This document shows, piece by piece, positions 46,756 through 56,163 of a DNA stretch of 64,000 nt. The position numbers and the translations under genes were made by a program. The stretch lies in assembly GCA_029379225.1 (NCBI GenBank), contig JAQYWR010000010.1:1-64000 (forward strand). The letters are read 5' to 3'. Position 1 is the stretch's first letter, and every line of letters begins with the position of its first letter. A model generated the notes under the pieces. The model did not search any database. It was given only the letters and a program-made list of their open reading frames with translations, and was not told the DNA's origin. This stretch comes from Nostoc sp. S4. Its GTDB lineage: Bacteria > Cyanobacteriota > Cyanobacteriia > Cyanobacteriales > Nostocaceae.

Positions 46756-47736
46756 CTAATAGGCAACTTCTGTAAAAACACCAATTTTGCGAAATTTTTC
46801 GTAGCGCAGTTGACGGCGTTCGGGAGCAGTTAAACGGTTAAGTTCCTCCAAATTTTCTAACAGCACTTGCTTGAGCGTAGTAGCAGCTTTCAAGGGGTCA
46901 GCATGAGCGCCACCAGTGGGTTCAGGCAATATCTGGTCAATAATTCCTAAATTTTTGAGGTCATGGGAAATAATTTTGAGAGCGACGGCGGCTTGAGGAG
47001 CTTTGGCAGCATCTTTCCACAAAATGGCGGCACAGGCTTCAGGCGTAGCGACGGTATAAACTGAGTGTTCAAACATCAATAGACGATCGCCAACACCGAT
47101 ACCGAGTGCGCCACCGGAACCGCCTTCACCGATAACTGTGCAGATAATTGGCACATCTAGGCAAAACATTTCCCGCAAGTTATAAGCGATCGCTTCTCCT
47201 TGACCTTGGTGTTCCGCTTCCACTCCAGACCAAGCTCCGGGCGTGTCGATAAAAGTTAAAATCGGCATCCCAAACTTATTGGCATGTTCCATTAACCGCA
47301 ATGCTTTGCGATAGCCGCCAGGATAAGGCATACCAAAGTTACGGGCAATATTATCCTTGGTATCGCGGCCTTTTTGATGACCCAACATCACCACTGGTTG
47401 TCCACTCAGACGTCCAACACCACCAACTAAAGCTGGATCGTCACCGCCACAGCGATCGCCATGCAACTCCATCCATTCATCACTAATTGCTTGAATGTAA
47501 TCGAGAGTACTGGGGCGACGCGGATGACGAGCGACTTGCAAACGCTGAGATGGGGATAAACTACTAAAAATTTCCTCACGCAGTTGCATAGCGCGTGTTT
47601 CTAGTTGACGAATTTGACCAGAAACATCGACGCCATTTTCTTCAGCAAGTTGCCGAATTTGATCGATTCGGGTTGCAAGTTCTGCTAGGGGCTTTTCAAA
47701 ATCCAACAGTAGCGGTTTACGTTCAGTAGTTGCCAT
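46756..47736 (-). CDS. accA: Acetyl-CoA carboxylase carboxyltransferase subunit alpha
   Basis: The 326-residue subunit of the malonyl-CoA-forming carboxyltransferase has '[18 protein letters not shown]' at the start, '[14 protein letters not shown]', '[31 protein letters not shown]', '[24 protein letters not shown]' and '[15 protein letters not shown]' in order. The length is standard. It supplies fatty acid synthesis, the source of acyl-ACP for the aar/ado genes that precede it. Confidence 0.97.
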   Translation of the reverse strand: MATTERKPLLLDFEKPLAELATRIDQIRQLAEENGVDVSGQIRQLETRAMQLREEIFSSLSPSQRLQVARHPRRPSTLDYIQAISDEWMELHGDRCGGDDPALVGGVGRLSGQPVVMLGHQKGRDTKDNIARNFGMPYPGGYRKALRLMEHANKFGMPILTFIDTPGAWSGVEAEHQGQGEAIAYNLREMFCLDVPIICTVIGEGGSGGALGIGVGDRLLMFEHSVYTVATPEACAAILWKDAAKAPQAAVALKIISHDLKNLGIIDQILPEPTGGAHADPLKAATTLKQVLLENLEELNRLTAPERRQLRYEKFRKIGVFTEVAY

Positions 47737-47770
47737 CGTAGGAGTTATGAGTTACGAAATATCTATTTTT

Positions 47771-47996
47771 TGCCATTAGTCATTGTTTTTTGTCCTTTGT
47801 CATTAGTCCTTTGTCATTTATTCTTTGTCCTCTCTTACAAAGTTCCGTTCGCCCTTGGCGTTGCCGCAGGCATCCAAGGAAACCTTGGCTCAACGCCACT
47901 TGCCGACGCAGGGCGGTGAGGTAGCAGTGGCTCGACTTTGCGTTTTGTGTAAAGCAAATGACCAATGACCAATGACTAATGACTAATGACCAATAT
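47771..47996. repeat. STRR arrays flanking a palindromic repeat
   Basis: TCATTAG/TCCTTTG heptamers (47771-47830), then 'CGCCCTTGGCGTTGCCGCAG' type repeat DNA (about 47848-47935), then inverted CAAATGACCAATGAC heptamers (47955-47996). The whole spacer between aar and accA is repeat DNA. Confidence 0.6.
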
Positions 47997-47998
47997 GA

Positions 47999-49018
47999 TT
48001 AAACCAACAACGGTCTAAATCCATGTTTCACTGACACCCGACCAATCTGCTCCATTTTGTCTACGGTAATCTGATTGCGTCCCCATGAAAAGTTCGTGTA
48101 CAACTTCTCAAATTCCAGCAACATCGATTCAGCAAAACAAGCAAACAACTGGCGTGCTGGTACGTCCATATTGACAATTTTCATAATTTTCCAGTCAATA
48201 TCTAGGGAATGCTCTACAATTCCACCATTTAACACATGTACGCCAGGATGCTGAATTTTTGTTGCTAAATTTTTAGGATAACCACCATCAATCAATAAAC
48301 ATGGTTGTTTCAAAATGGTAGGTTCAATTTCCACGCCTTTGGGCATACTGGCAACCCAAACCACAATATCAGCTTGGGGTAGTGCTTCGCTCAAAGTCAT
48401 GACTTTTCCTCGCCCCAGTTCGCTTTGTAACTCTTTGAGACGTTCTTGGTCACGCGCTATTAGTAAAAGTTCTTTGACATCTGTTTTCGCATCTAGCCAA
48501 CGTGTAACTGCACTGCCAATATCGCCTGTTGCACCACATATAGCAACTGTTGCTTTTGAGAGATCGATTCCCAGCTGTTTTGATGCTTGTTCTACCTGCC
48601 GACTAATAATATAAGCAGTATGGGTGTTGCCTGTGGTAAAGCGTTCAAACTCTAATTTGATGTTGCGGACTTGGCTAAACTGTTCCAACTTAAAATTTTC
48701 AAAAATAATCGAGGAAAATCCGCCTAAAGCCGTAATATTAATACCGTGTTTTTGTGCATGTGCCATAGCGTTAAGCACTTTGCGCGTTGCTGCTTTGATG
48801 CGACGAGTTGCTAACATCTCTGGCAAAAAGCAAGATTCTACATAGCGTCCTTCAATTTTCTGTCCAGTTACACTGGTAACAGTAATGCTATCGACAATTT
48901 GTGGCGGGGCACTGCACCAAAAGTCTAGCCCTTGATCGGCATATTCTGGGTATCCCAATTCTTGAGCTACCGCTTGAGCGTGTTCTAAACTAGTCAGATG
49001 TCCAATTAGACCAAACAT
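47999..49018 (-). CDS. aar: Long-chain acyl-ACP reductase
   Basis: The protein is about 339 residues and reduces fatty acyl-ACP to fatty aldehyde with NADPH. It starts '[15 protein letters not shown]' as in the family and has the Cys of '[13 protein letters not shown]', the cofactor motif '[18 protein letters not shown]' and '[14 protein letters not shown]'. ATG 49018 is chosen because upstream in-frame codons (to 49138) only encode repeat DNA ('GTTGGGAATTGAGAGTTCGG'). It is the partner of ado and lies 133 bp downstream of it. Confidence 0.96.
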   Translation of the reverse strand: MFGLIGHLTSLEHAQAVAQELGYPEYADQGLDFWCSAPPQIVDSITVTSVTGQKIEGRYVESCFLPEMLATRRIKAATRKVLNAMAHAQKHGINITALGGFSSIIFENFKLEQFSQVRNIKLEFERFTTGNTHTAYIISRQVEQASKQLGIDLSKATVAICGATGDIGSAVTRWLDAKTDVKELLLIARDQERLKELQSELGRGKVMTLSEALPQADIVVWVASMPKGVEIEPTILKQPCLLIDGGYPKNLATKIQHPGVHVLNGGIVEHSLDIDWKIMKIVNMDVPARQLFACFAESMLLEFEKLYTNFSWGRNQITVDKMEQIGRVSVKHGFRPLLV

Positions 49019-49059
49019 GTAATGATTATTAGCCTTGTGCTGTCTTGAGCGCGTAGAAT

Positions 49060-49125
49060 TAGTTGAAAGTTGGTAGTTGGGAATTGAGAGTTCGGAGTTA
49101 GGAATTAGGATTGGGAGTATAGTTG
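49060..49125. repeat. Dispersed repeat in the ado-aar spacer
   Basis: 'GAAAGTTGGTAGTTGGGAAT' and 'GAGAGTTCGGAGTTAGGAAT' type DNA, typical of Nostoc intergenic repeats. It opens a false N-terminal extension of aar. Confidence 0.45.
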
Positions 49126-49150
49126 ATAATTCCGTCACTCCTAAACTTTT

Positions 49151-49849
49151 CTAAGCGGCTGTGAGTCCGTGGGCTGACAAGCGCATAATCTCAAAAGTTT
49201 TGAACCCAATGTTACTTAATGCTTCACCGTACTGAATCATAAAGTCTTCTATTAAAGCGTCTTTTTCCATTGCTAAAGTTTTGGCATCATCCGCTACTTG
49301 GTTGAGCATTTTCCAAACAAGTGGGAGGTTTTGGCGATTTGCTTCTTCTAATTCAGCTTTGGATTGTCCAAAGTGTTCTTTCAACCAAACTTCTCCAAAG
49401 TTGAGATGACTATATTCATCTTTTACTACACCCTCAGTGATTTTGCGGGCAAAGTCATCAGCAACAGGAATATAGATGTTGTATGCTGCGATCGCAAAAC
49501 ATTCAATAATCAAAGACTGAATCAACAAACAAGTGACAACTTTGCCTTGGGCGGCTGCTGTTTGGAAGTTTTGGTGTAGTCCCAAGAAAAATTCTTTGGC
49601 AAATTGTAAATCTGGGATGACTTGCAAATTGCGTCCACAAGCTTCAAATCCTTTCTTGTGACGACTTTCCATCTTAGATAAACGAATCAATTCTTTTTCC
49701 GATTCTGGCAGCAGTTGGGCTAGTTGGATGTAATTATCATGGGCTTCTTGTTCCCCTTCAATCACGATCGCATTAATCCGGCTATAAGCGTCTTTGTATT
49801 TTTCGCTCTTGAAATCAATTTCTGGAAATTGCTCTCTTAGCTGCTGCAT
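49151..49849 (-). CDS. ado: Aldehyde-deformylating oxygenase (alkane synthase)
   Basis: This 232-residue ferritin-like di-iron protein turns fatty aldehydes into alkanes plus formate. The iron ligands are in '[10 protein letters not shown]', '[16 protein letters not shown]', '[12 protein letters not shown]' and '[12 protein letters not shown]'. The size and sequence are typical. AGGAGA lies 9 bp before ATG 49849. A perfect 8-bp inverted repeat sits 49 bp further upstream. With aar it makes the heptadecane-type hydrocarbons of cyanobacteria. Confidence 0.97.
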   Translation of the reverse strand: MQQLREQFPEIDFKSEKYKDAYSRINAIVIEGEQEAHDNYIQLAQLLPESEKELIRLSKMESRHKKGFEACGRNLQVIPDLQFAKEFFLGLHQNFQTAAAQGKVVTCLLIQSLIIECFAIAAYNIYIPVADDFARKITEGVVKDEYSHLNFGEVWLKEHFGQSKAELEEANRQNLPLVWKMLNQVADDAKTLAMEKDALIEDFMIQYGEALSNIGFKTFEIMRLSAHGLTAA

Positions 49850-49897
49850 GGTATGTTTTCTCCTGTAAAGAAAAAATTATTTGACACCAGGATTCAA

Positions 49898-49921
49898 TTT
49901 ACCCTATGAACAGAGGGTAAA
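49898..49921. promoter_or_regulatory. Inverted repeat upstream of ado
   Basis: TTTACCCT / AGGGTAAA with an 8-nt loop, 49 bp before the ado start codon. It could be an operator or a leader hairpin. Confidence 0.4.
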
Positions 49922-50068
49922 AATCATTGTGGTTTAATTTAACTTAACAAATAACTATGTTTATAGATTAGCTGTTGCTGGGCTAGATGCTCTAGTACTA
50001 GAGAAACAAATGCTTTGCCTTGGCAACTCATGCCTAAACCAAACTAGAATTTCAAATTTGGCGATTTT

Positions 50069-50731
50069 GTCAGCCTAGTAGTATTACTGCTAGGAGCATT
50101 TATCGTTTTACTACCGCTATTTGTAGTTTTTGTCACCTCCTTTGCACCGACAATCGCAACTTAAAAAGATTTCTGTAAAAATAATTGGTCTTTAGTTATT
50201 TATCAGCTTGCATGGCAGGAAGGTAAATTTTTACTGGCGTTTGCTAATTCTACCTTGGTAGCGATCGCTGTGACGGCGTTTGAGATTCTCACTTTTACTT
50301 TGGCTGGTTATTCCCAAAGCATGGCTGAGATTTTGGGAAGACCAAGCAGTACTTGCTGCTGGTAGTCTTGGCAACTTTGGTGATTTCCTTTTAATTATTA
50401 GTTTTGTGATTTTTTAGTCTTGAAGTAGGTACATCTGATCAATACTTATGGGCGCTAATTTTACCTACTGCACTCAACAGCTTTGGTATTTCTTTTAACG
50501 TCAATATTTCCAGACAATTCCCGTGGAGTTAGAAGAAGCCACAGCCAGAGATGGCACGAACCAACTACAAATTTTATGACGAGTAATGCTAAACTTTAGT
50601 GCCTCTGGTGTAGATAACACTGTTTTTGTTCGCTTTTATCAGCCAATGGAGTGATTTGTTTAAGCCTTCGGTGTTTATCACACGAGCAGAATTAAGGACG
50701 GTGCAGTTAGCGGTAGCTGAGTTTCATATGT
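50069..50731 (+). pseudogene. Decayed carbohydrate ABC transporter permease (MalG/UgpE type)
   Basis: Pieces in several frames rebuild a permease: 'VSLVVLLLGAFIVLLPLFVV', 'LLAFANSTLVAIAVTAFEI', 'LAGYS', 'QYLWALILPTALNSFGISFN', the EAA-loop region 'PVELEEATARDGTNQLQIL', then 'SDLFKPSVFITRAELRTVQL' as in the usual C-terminus. At least five stops or frameshifts break it, so it cannot make a protein. The order and spacing match the family along most of its length. No ATPase or binding protein remains nearby. The 3' end runs into a MITE-like element at 50734. Confidence 0.75.
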
Positions 50732-50733
50732 TA

Positions 50734-50840
50734 AGGGACTTCCAAAGAATAAATTAACCAATTTATTTAAATGATAGTTTTCTTTCTCCCCTTGCCCCCC
50801 TGCTTACACAACGATTGATTATTTTTAATTGGAAGTCCCT
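50734..50840 (+). mobile_element. MITE-like element, family A copy 1 (107 bp)
   Basis: Terminal inverted repeats AGGGACTTCCAA / TTGGAAGTCCCT. The core has 'AATAAATTAACC' and 'TTCTCCCCTTGCCCCCCTGC'. A second copy in reverse orientation is at 54372-54496. No coding capacity. Confidence 0.75.
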
Positions 50841-51071
50841 AATGCATCGACCTGCATAGTGAATGCATCGACCTGCATTGTTTAATATCAAGCCTCATAT
50901 GTAGCTATGCACTTGTTAAACATAGAAAAAAGCACTCTTCCTACTTCCCAAATTTCAATAGTTAATAGCAATCCAAAAGAAAAATGTGAACTTTTATTAC
51001 ACATTGCGTAATTTTTCCTGGTCAACTTGAACTAATAATTAATCGACATTCCGTAAGGAACCTAAACAATT

Positions 51072-51398
51072 ATGAGTTCTCAACCATCCATAGACCCTCA
51101 AGTATTAGAGCAGTTAACAAACGAGATTCAGCAAAAATTTGCCGATACTCTAGAAAATACCGATTTACATTCAATACTTGAAAAGTACGGCATATTAGAA
51201 GATAGAGTTTTGAGACTTTATTGGCAGTGTAATCTTGACCCAAATCAACTCCAATCTGATAATGCAGTTGATGAACAGCAACCTAATACATTATTGGCAA
51301 CAACCCCAAAATCTCCAATACCAGAAATTGTATTAGTTAAAAAAGCATGGTGTGTTCCTTGCCCTTCAACTGGCAACCCTTTCGGTTGTAACTGCTAA
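51072..51398 (+). CDS. Small protein with Cys-rich tail, possible RiPP precursor
   Basis: This 108-residue product has a helical, charged N-terminal part (~8-60, with 'LEQLTNEIQQKFADTLEN' and 'LHSILEKYGILEDRVLRL'), a Gln/Asn/Pro linker and a short tail 'WCVPCPSTGNPFGCNC' with four Cys. The leader-linker-core layout is like precursors of ribosomally made, modified peptides. No modifying enzyme, protease or ABC exporter is visible within the window, so this is a hypothesis. TAAGGA precedes the ATG by 9 bp. It may instead be a small metal-binding protein. The coding call is good, with a clear start and RBS. Confidence 0.65.
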   Translation: MSSQPSIDPQVLEQLTNEIQQKFADTLENTDLHSILEKYGILEDRVLRLYWQCNLDPNQLQSDNAVDEQQPNTLLATTPKSPIPEIVLVKKAWCVPCPSTGNPFGCNC

Positions 51399-51407
51399 CG
51401 CTCTTTA

Positions 51408-51571
51408 AGAGGTTGTTTGAAAAGTGTTTTGCTGTGACTTTAGGCACTTTTAGATCCCCCCAGTACCTCTCTTATAAAGGGGGAACCGGAATCAAAGTTT
51501 CCCTTTTTAAGGGAGATTTAGAGGGATCTAAAACTTTTGATACAGATAAAAGGACTTTTCAAACATCCTCT
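51408..51571. mobile_element. MITE-like element, family B (164 bp)
   Basis: The 18-bp terminal inverted repeats AGAGGTTGTTTGAAAAGT / ACTTTTCAAACATCCTCT have one mismatch. The inside has complementary 'GATCCCCCCAGTACC' and 'GGGAGATTTAGAGGGATC' arms, so the whole element can fold. It starts 10 bp after the Cys-tailed small gene. Confidence 0.8.
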
Positions 51572-51814
51572 AATCACTCTCTCCAAAGAAAAAAGCAATA
51601 ATCTTTATTACACAGGACTTTCAGCCAAAACAAAGATGACTTGAGGCATAATGTTAGAAAATAAAGCCCCAAACCCCGTTTCTGTCTCTTGTTTAAAAGT
51701 TGGCTAAGATTTTTCTTTGACCCGAGTGATGGAAGAGCGCTAAATAATTTAATTTTTGTACTGTAAAAAGTTTATCCTAGTCATTGACTCTGATTTTTTG
51801 AGCGCAAGTTTGTA

Positions 51815-54274
51815 ATGTCTCAAAATCGAAGCTGTTGGTACTGGGACTTGGGGATAGGGAGTACTCTGGCAATTGCTGGAGTACTTACTTACTGTGAGGA
51901 ATATGCTTTAGCGCAAATTCAAAAGGATGACACCCTTGGAGCTGAAAGTTCGATTGTTACACCAAAGTTAATTGATGGTCACGCTATAGACCAGATTGAT
52001 GGAGGGGCAATTCGTGGTAAAAACTTGTTGCACAGCTTTGACAAGTTTTCTGTGTCTGCGGGAAGCACAGTCTATTTTAACAATCCAATAGATACTCAAA
52101 ATATTATCAGTCGAGTTACCGGCAATTCTATTTCTAATATAGATGGCATTCTGAAAGCTAACGGCACCGCCAATCTATTTTTGATTAATCCCAATGGGAT
52201 TATTTTTGGAGCAAATGCTTCTTTAAACATCGGTGGTTCATTTGTCGCTAGTACGGCAAGTAGTTTAAATTTTGCTGATGGTATAAAGTTCAGTGCTACG
52301 GCTCCTGAATCTGCACCTCTGCTGACAGTAAGTGTTCCCGTCGGCTTACAATTTGGAGCAACTGCAGCTCCAATACGCAATCAATCGCAAGCAAGCCCAG
52401 AAGGCGCAACTAACTTCTCTGGACAAAGTGTTGGCTTAGAGGTGCAGTCAGGCAAAACTTTAGCATTGATAGGCGGTGACATAACACTAGAGGGGGGAAA
52501 TTTAACTGCAAAAGCAGGAAGAATTGAGTTAGGAAGCGTTGCTCCTAATAGTTTGGTTAGTCTGAGTTCAACTAATCAAGCTTGGACATTTGGATATGAA
52601 GGTGTTGAAAATTTTCAGAATATCGAACTAATCAATTTAAATAAAATTTTAACTACTGTAGATACCAGTGGTGAAAGTGGCGGCAATATCCACCTCCAAG
52701 GCAAACGTGTGCTGGCTACTGGTGGTTCAAATATCTTTACTATTACCTTGGGAGTGCAACCAGGAGGAAATTTGGCAGTGAATGCCTCCGAGTCTGTAGA
52801 ACTGGGACGAAATGTATTATTGTTTACTGGAACTTTGAACGCCGGAAACTCTGGAAATATAAATATTACGACCAAAAAGTTCATTGCCAAAGATGGAGCG
52901 CAAGTATCAATGTACAATTTTGGCTCTGGACTACCAGGGGAATTGACAATAAACGCCTCAGATTCAGTAGAACTCATTAGTGGCATCCCCATTCCTCCGT
53001 TACCAGATGGTAGTGATTTAACATCGAGTGGATTATTTAGTGAAACTTATAAAAGTCAAAATGCTGGCAGCATAACAATTAACACTGCAAAGTTGCGTAT
53101 CGAGGGAGGGGCAAGAATATCAACAAGTTCTGAAGGCTTCTATGATTCTCTTGTTAATCAGTTTACACCAGCTGTAGGAAAAGGCGGAAAGTTGACGGTT
53201 AACGCCTCTGAGTCTATTGAACTAATTGGAACCTCACCAAATGGTTCTAAGGTCAGCGGCTTGTTTTCTGGGACTCAAGGGCCTGGAGATGGAGGGAACC
53301 TGACGGTAACGACAGGGCAATTAATTATCAAAAATGGGGCTGCAATAAATGTCAACAGCCAAGCTCGAAAGGATGTAATGTATGTGGGAGATCCAAATAA
53401 TATAGGGAAAGCAGGCGATTTAAATATAACTGCTAACTACATACTGCTGGACAATAAAGGAAAACTCACATCTAATAGCGAATCAGGTAAAGGTGGTAAC
53501 ATTGGGCTACAGGTACGGGACTTATTATTGATGCGCCGCAACAGTCAAATATCTACCAATGCTGGAGGTGATAAAACTGGTGGTAACATCACTATCTCTG
53601 CACCTAATGGTTTTCTTGTCACTCCTATTTTTGAAAATAGCGATATCACCGCCAATGCCTTCTCTGGTTCTGGTGGCAAAATTACAATTACCACTAAAAA
53701 TATTTTTGGATTTGTACCCCGTACCCGTGCAGACGTAAAGAAGTTAGATTCACGACAAATAGATCCGAATAATCTGCCAACAAGTGACATCACGGCATTT
53801 TCTGTGCAAAACTCTTCATTAAGTGGCACAGTACAAATTAACTCACCAGATGTTGACCCTAGTAAAGGATTGGTGCAATTGCCGATAAATCTAGTTGATG
53901 CTTCCCAGCAAATTGTTGCTGGTTGTGGTTCTCGTACAAAAATGGCCAAGAGTACGTTTACTAACACTGGGCGTGGAGGAATATTAGCCGATCCCACACA
54001 GCCGTTGATGGGTGATGCAGTGGTAATAGATTGGATAATACCGAATCCAGAAAGTAAAAATCGTCCTGAGGCTATCAAAAGTAAAGTAGTTGTTCAATCG
54101 CAGCCAAATACAGAAACATCACAAAAGCTGAATTATGTCAATGAGCCTACTGAAATTGTGGAAGCCCAAGGATGGATAATGGATGCCAATGGTAACGTGG
54201 TTTTGGTTGCTGAAGTACCAGATGGGATGCCCCATAGTGCCTTGCTTGCTTCTAGATCTTGCGCTGCTAATTAG
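51815..54274 (+). CDS. Filamentous haemagglutinin-type (TpsA) secreted protein
   Basis: The 819-residue protein has a signal peptide (cleavage near 'YALA-Q', ~33), the two-partner-secretion domain (~38-165, 'IRGKNLLHSFDKFSVSAGSTVYF', 'NPNGIIFGANASLNIGGSFVAST') and a long beta-helix with repeated 'GGNLTVNASESVEL'-type rungs. It ends in a short 'QGWIMDANGNVVLVAEVPDG' motif common to cyanobacterial relatives. It would be exported through a TpsB/Omp85 partner, which is not in the window. Adhesion or surface function is inferred. Confidence 0.88.
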   Translation: MSQNRSCWYWDLGIGSTLAIAGVLTYCEEYALAQIQKDDTLGAESSIVTPKLIDGHAIDQIDGGAIRGKNLLHSFDKFSVSAGSTVYFNNPIDTQNIISRVTGNSISNIDGILKANGTANLFLINPNGIIFGANASLNIGGSFVASTASSLNFADGIKFSATAPESAPLLTVSVPVGLQFGATAAPIRNQSQASPEGATNFSGQSVGLEVQSGKTLALIGGDITLEGGNLTAKAGRIELGSVAPNSLVSLSSTNQAWTFGYEGVENFQNIELINLNKILTTVDTSGESGGNIHLQGKRVLATGGSNIFTITLGVQPGGNLAVNASESVELGRNVLLFTGTLNAGNSGNINITTKKFIAKDGAQVSMYNFGSGLPGELTINASDSVELISGIPIPPLPDGSDLTSSGLFSETYKSQNAGSITINTAKLRIEGGARISTSSEGFYDSLVNQFTPAVGKGGKLTVNASESIELIGTSPNGSKVSGLFSGTQGPGDGGNLTVTTGQLIIKNGAAINVNSQARKDVMYVGDPNNIGKAGDLNITANYILLDNKGKLTSNSESGKGGNIGLQVRDLLLMRRNSQISTNAGGDKTGGNITISAPNGFLVTPIFENSDITANAFSGSGGKITITTKNIFGFVPRTRADVKKLDSRQIDPNNLPTSDITAFSVQNSSLSGTVQINSPDVDPSKGLVQLPINLVDASQQIVAGCGSRTKMAKSTFTNTGRGGILADPTQPLMGDAVVIDWIIPNPESKNRPEAIKSKVVVQSQPNTETSQKLNYVNEPTEIVEAQGWIMDANGNVVLVAEVPDGMPHSALLASRSCAAN

Positions 54275-54371
54275 AAATCGATTTTGTTGACTAATTTTTA
54301 TTAATTGTGTGCAAAGGTGAAACTCATAAACTTTGATACAAACAAAAAACTGATTAACGTGATGTGAGTTC

Positions 54372-54496
54372 AAAGACTTCCAATTATAAAAATATTCCAT
54401 CGCTTTGAAGGCAGGGGAGCTTTTAGCAGGGGGCAGGGGGAGAGAAAGTCGTTTTGATAGGCGTGAAATGGGATAATTTATTTTCTGGAAGTCCCT
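54372..54496 (-). mobile_element. MITE-like element, family A copy 2 (125 bp)
   Basis: Read on the minus strand it begins AGGGACTTCCAGAAAATAAA, has a C-rich core 'TCTCCCCCTGCCCCCTGC' and ends TTTTTATAATTGGAAGTCTT. It aligns along its length with the copy at 50734-50840. Confidence 0.75.
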
Positions 54497-54691
54497 CAAC
54501 GGATGTCAAAACCCCTCTCCAAACTTCTCTTCCACGGAGGGAGAGGCTTTGAAACCTTGATTTTTTAGTTCAAAAGTTATAAGTAGTTACGCAAAAATAT
54601 TTATACTTTTTTCAACATGACTAAAATTGCTGTATTCCTTAACTGTTGCCTGTTGCCCTTCTAAACTAGATAATTTATTTTGCACCACTAC

Positions 54692-54837
54692 TTACAGCAG
54701 ATTGCAACTAAGTGAGGTACAAAATCCAGGACGATCGATCGCAGATAAAGAGTTTCTACCTCCTGCCCTCTGCCCCCAGCAAGAACTGCCTCAAAACCCG
54801 TAACTTTGTACTTCATGGGAATGAAAACTGCTGTAAA
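54692..54837. mobile_element. MITE-like element, family C (146 bp)
   Basis: Outer arms TTACAGCAG / CTGCTGTAA. The imperfect similarity continues about 30 bp inward to GTACAAA / TTTGTAC. No coding capacity. Confidence 0.6.
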
Positions 54838-54969
54838 TAAAGATTTCGATGTCAACTGCTTAAAATTGCTAAAGCTTTGCTGCTATAGATTTTTCCCCTT
54901 GCCTATTTTCTTCCTTCCCCGCCTCTTTGCATTCCCGCGTCCTGTTTTCAATGCTCCGTAACCTATGCC

Positions 54970-56049
54970 CTAATTCGTCTCCTGAATTTGCAAACGTACA
55001 GTGTGTTCTGTCGCGCCACTTAGTTGCAATTCCATGATTTCACCACCCAGAGGTTCTAAACAATTGAGGAGCGATCGCAAGTTAGGTGTACTTGCACCAG
55101 TATCTACGTATAATCTATCTGCTAAATTACCGATACGTTTCCAAGTCATGTACAGTTTGGCAATGGTTTGTTCGATTTGAGATGCTTGATTGACTAAATC
55201 AGCAGCAATGCTCAAACAACCGACTCTTTGCGCTTCTTCTAAAGCTATTTCAATATCAATATTTTCCTGGGCTAAAGCTTGGACTTGAGCTGCTCCTTTG
55301 AGGTATTTTGCTAAGTTACGCGCTTCTGTAGTAACCTGTTTCAAGGTATCTACGTCAGGATTAGCAGCTATTTCCTTTTGGATCAACTTTTGGTGTGATT
55401 CTGGTAGTTTTTCCATTTCCTTCACCAGAGGGGCAATGTAGCGGGGTGGAAGGGTGTTATCTGCGGCTTTTGCTTTGACTGGTTCGGGCAGTAATTCTGA
55501 GGACATAGCTGTCCATTCATCGGTGAGTTGTCGTACTTCCCGTCTGGTGATGCGATCGCCTTTTTGAGCAGCTTCACTCACCATATGTTGTACTTCTGGG
55601 ACTGCTTTGGAAGTTTCGACAAATGCCCGTTTGCTAAAGTTATTCACTGCGCTGGGGTCTAATTTGCCTTCTTCTAAAAGGGTATCGGCACTATTAGCCA
55701 GTTGAATCCAGGCATAAGCTTGACTTTTGCTGATTTCTCGCTCTTTGAGCCATCTGAGAAAGCCCGTACCCCGTCCGTCACCACCAACTTTCTCTCTGTC
55801 GCGGATTGCCCGTAAAATTCGCCCCCGCCAGATTTCAGTTTGCAGATCGAAGCGATCGCATACTTGCCAAGCTATTTCGAGCTGCTGTTGAAAATCTGAC
55901 TCTAGAATCTGTTCATCTTCTGGGTCGGGCAGTTCAAAGGTTAGATCTGCTGGCTGTTGCAAAGCAGCAGCAAGGTCGTTAATGGAGTCGGTATCTTGCA
56001 CGATTGATGGCTGACCAGTAGTATATGCGACCGGCTTATTATGCCACAA
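54970..56049 (-). CDS. DUF3102-like conserved protein, possible DNA-binding
   Basis: In this 359-residue soluble protein, the part ~45-125 resembles DUF3102: 'LEIAWQVCDRFDLQTEIWRGRILRAI' followed by 'FLRWLKEREISKSQAYAWIQLAN', where the second half is HTH-like. The rest is helical, with 'ITRREVRQLTDEW' and a coiled region (~215-310). DUF3102 is often found on plasmids and phages. Here no such genes surround it, so a chromosomal regulator is as likely. The function is not known. It is divergent from moaA. Confidence 0.7.
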   Translation of the reverse strand: MWHNKPVAYTTGQPSIVQDTDSINDLAAALQQPADLTFELPDPEDEQILESDFQQQLEIAWQVCDRFDLQTEIWRGRILRAIRDREKVGGDGRGTGFLRWLKEREISKSQAYAWIQLANSADTLLEEGKLDPSAVNNFSKRAFVETSKAVPEVQHMVSEAAQKGDRITRREVRQLTDEWTAMSSELLPEPVKAKAADNTLPPRYIAPLVKEMEKLPESHQKLIQKEIAANPDVDTLKQVTTEARNLAKYLKGAAQVQALAQENIDIEIALEEAQRVGCLSIAADLVNQASQIEQTIAKLYMTWKRIGNLADRLYVDTGASTPNLRSLLNCLEPLGGEIMELQLSGATEHTVRLQIQETN

Positions 56050-56163
56050 TCTGTGAATTCTAACTTAAGGGGTAAGACGGTATTTACAATTACAAGAGAA
56101 TAATGAGAAAGGGGTAAACCACCTCAGTGAAATTTTCTCTTATTCAAAGATAATAAAAATAAA

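Larger units (their letters stand above)
54275..54969. other. Intergenic region packed with MITE-like repeats
   Basis: It contains the family A element (54372-54496), a 'CCCCTCTCCAAACTTCTCTT' repeat (54511-54560) and the family C element (54692-54837). No gene is seen. Confidence 0.6.

Noticed and set aside
54119..54499. 126-codon minus-strand frame overlapping the haemagglutinin 3' end
   Set aside because: Its start lies in the family A MITE and the rest is antisense to a clear gene.
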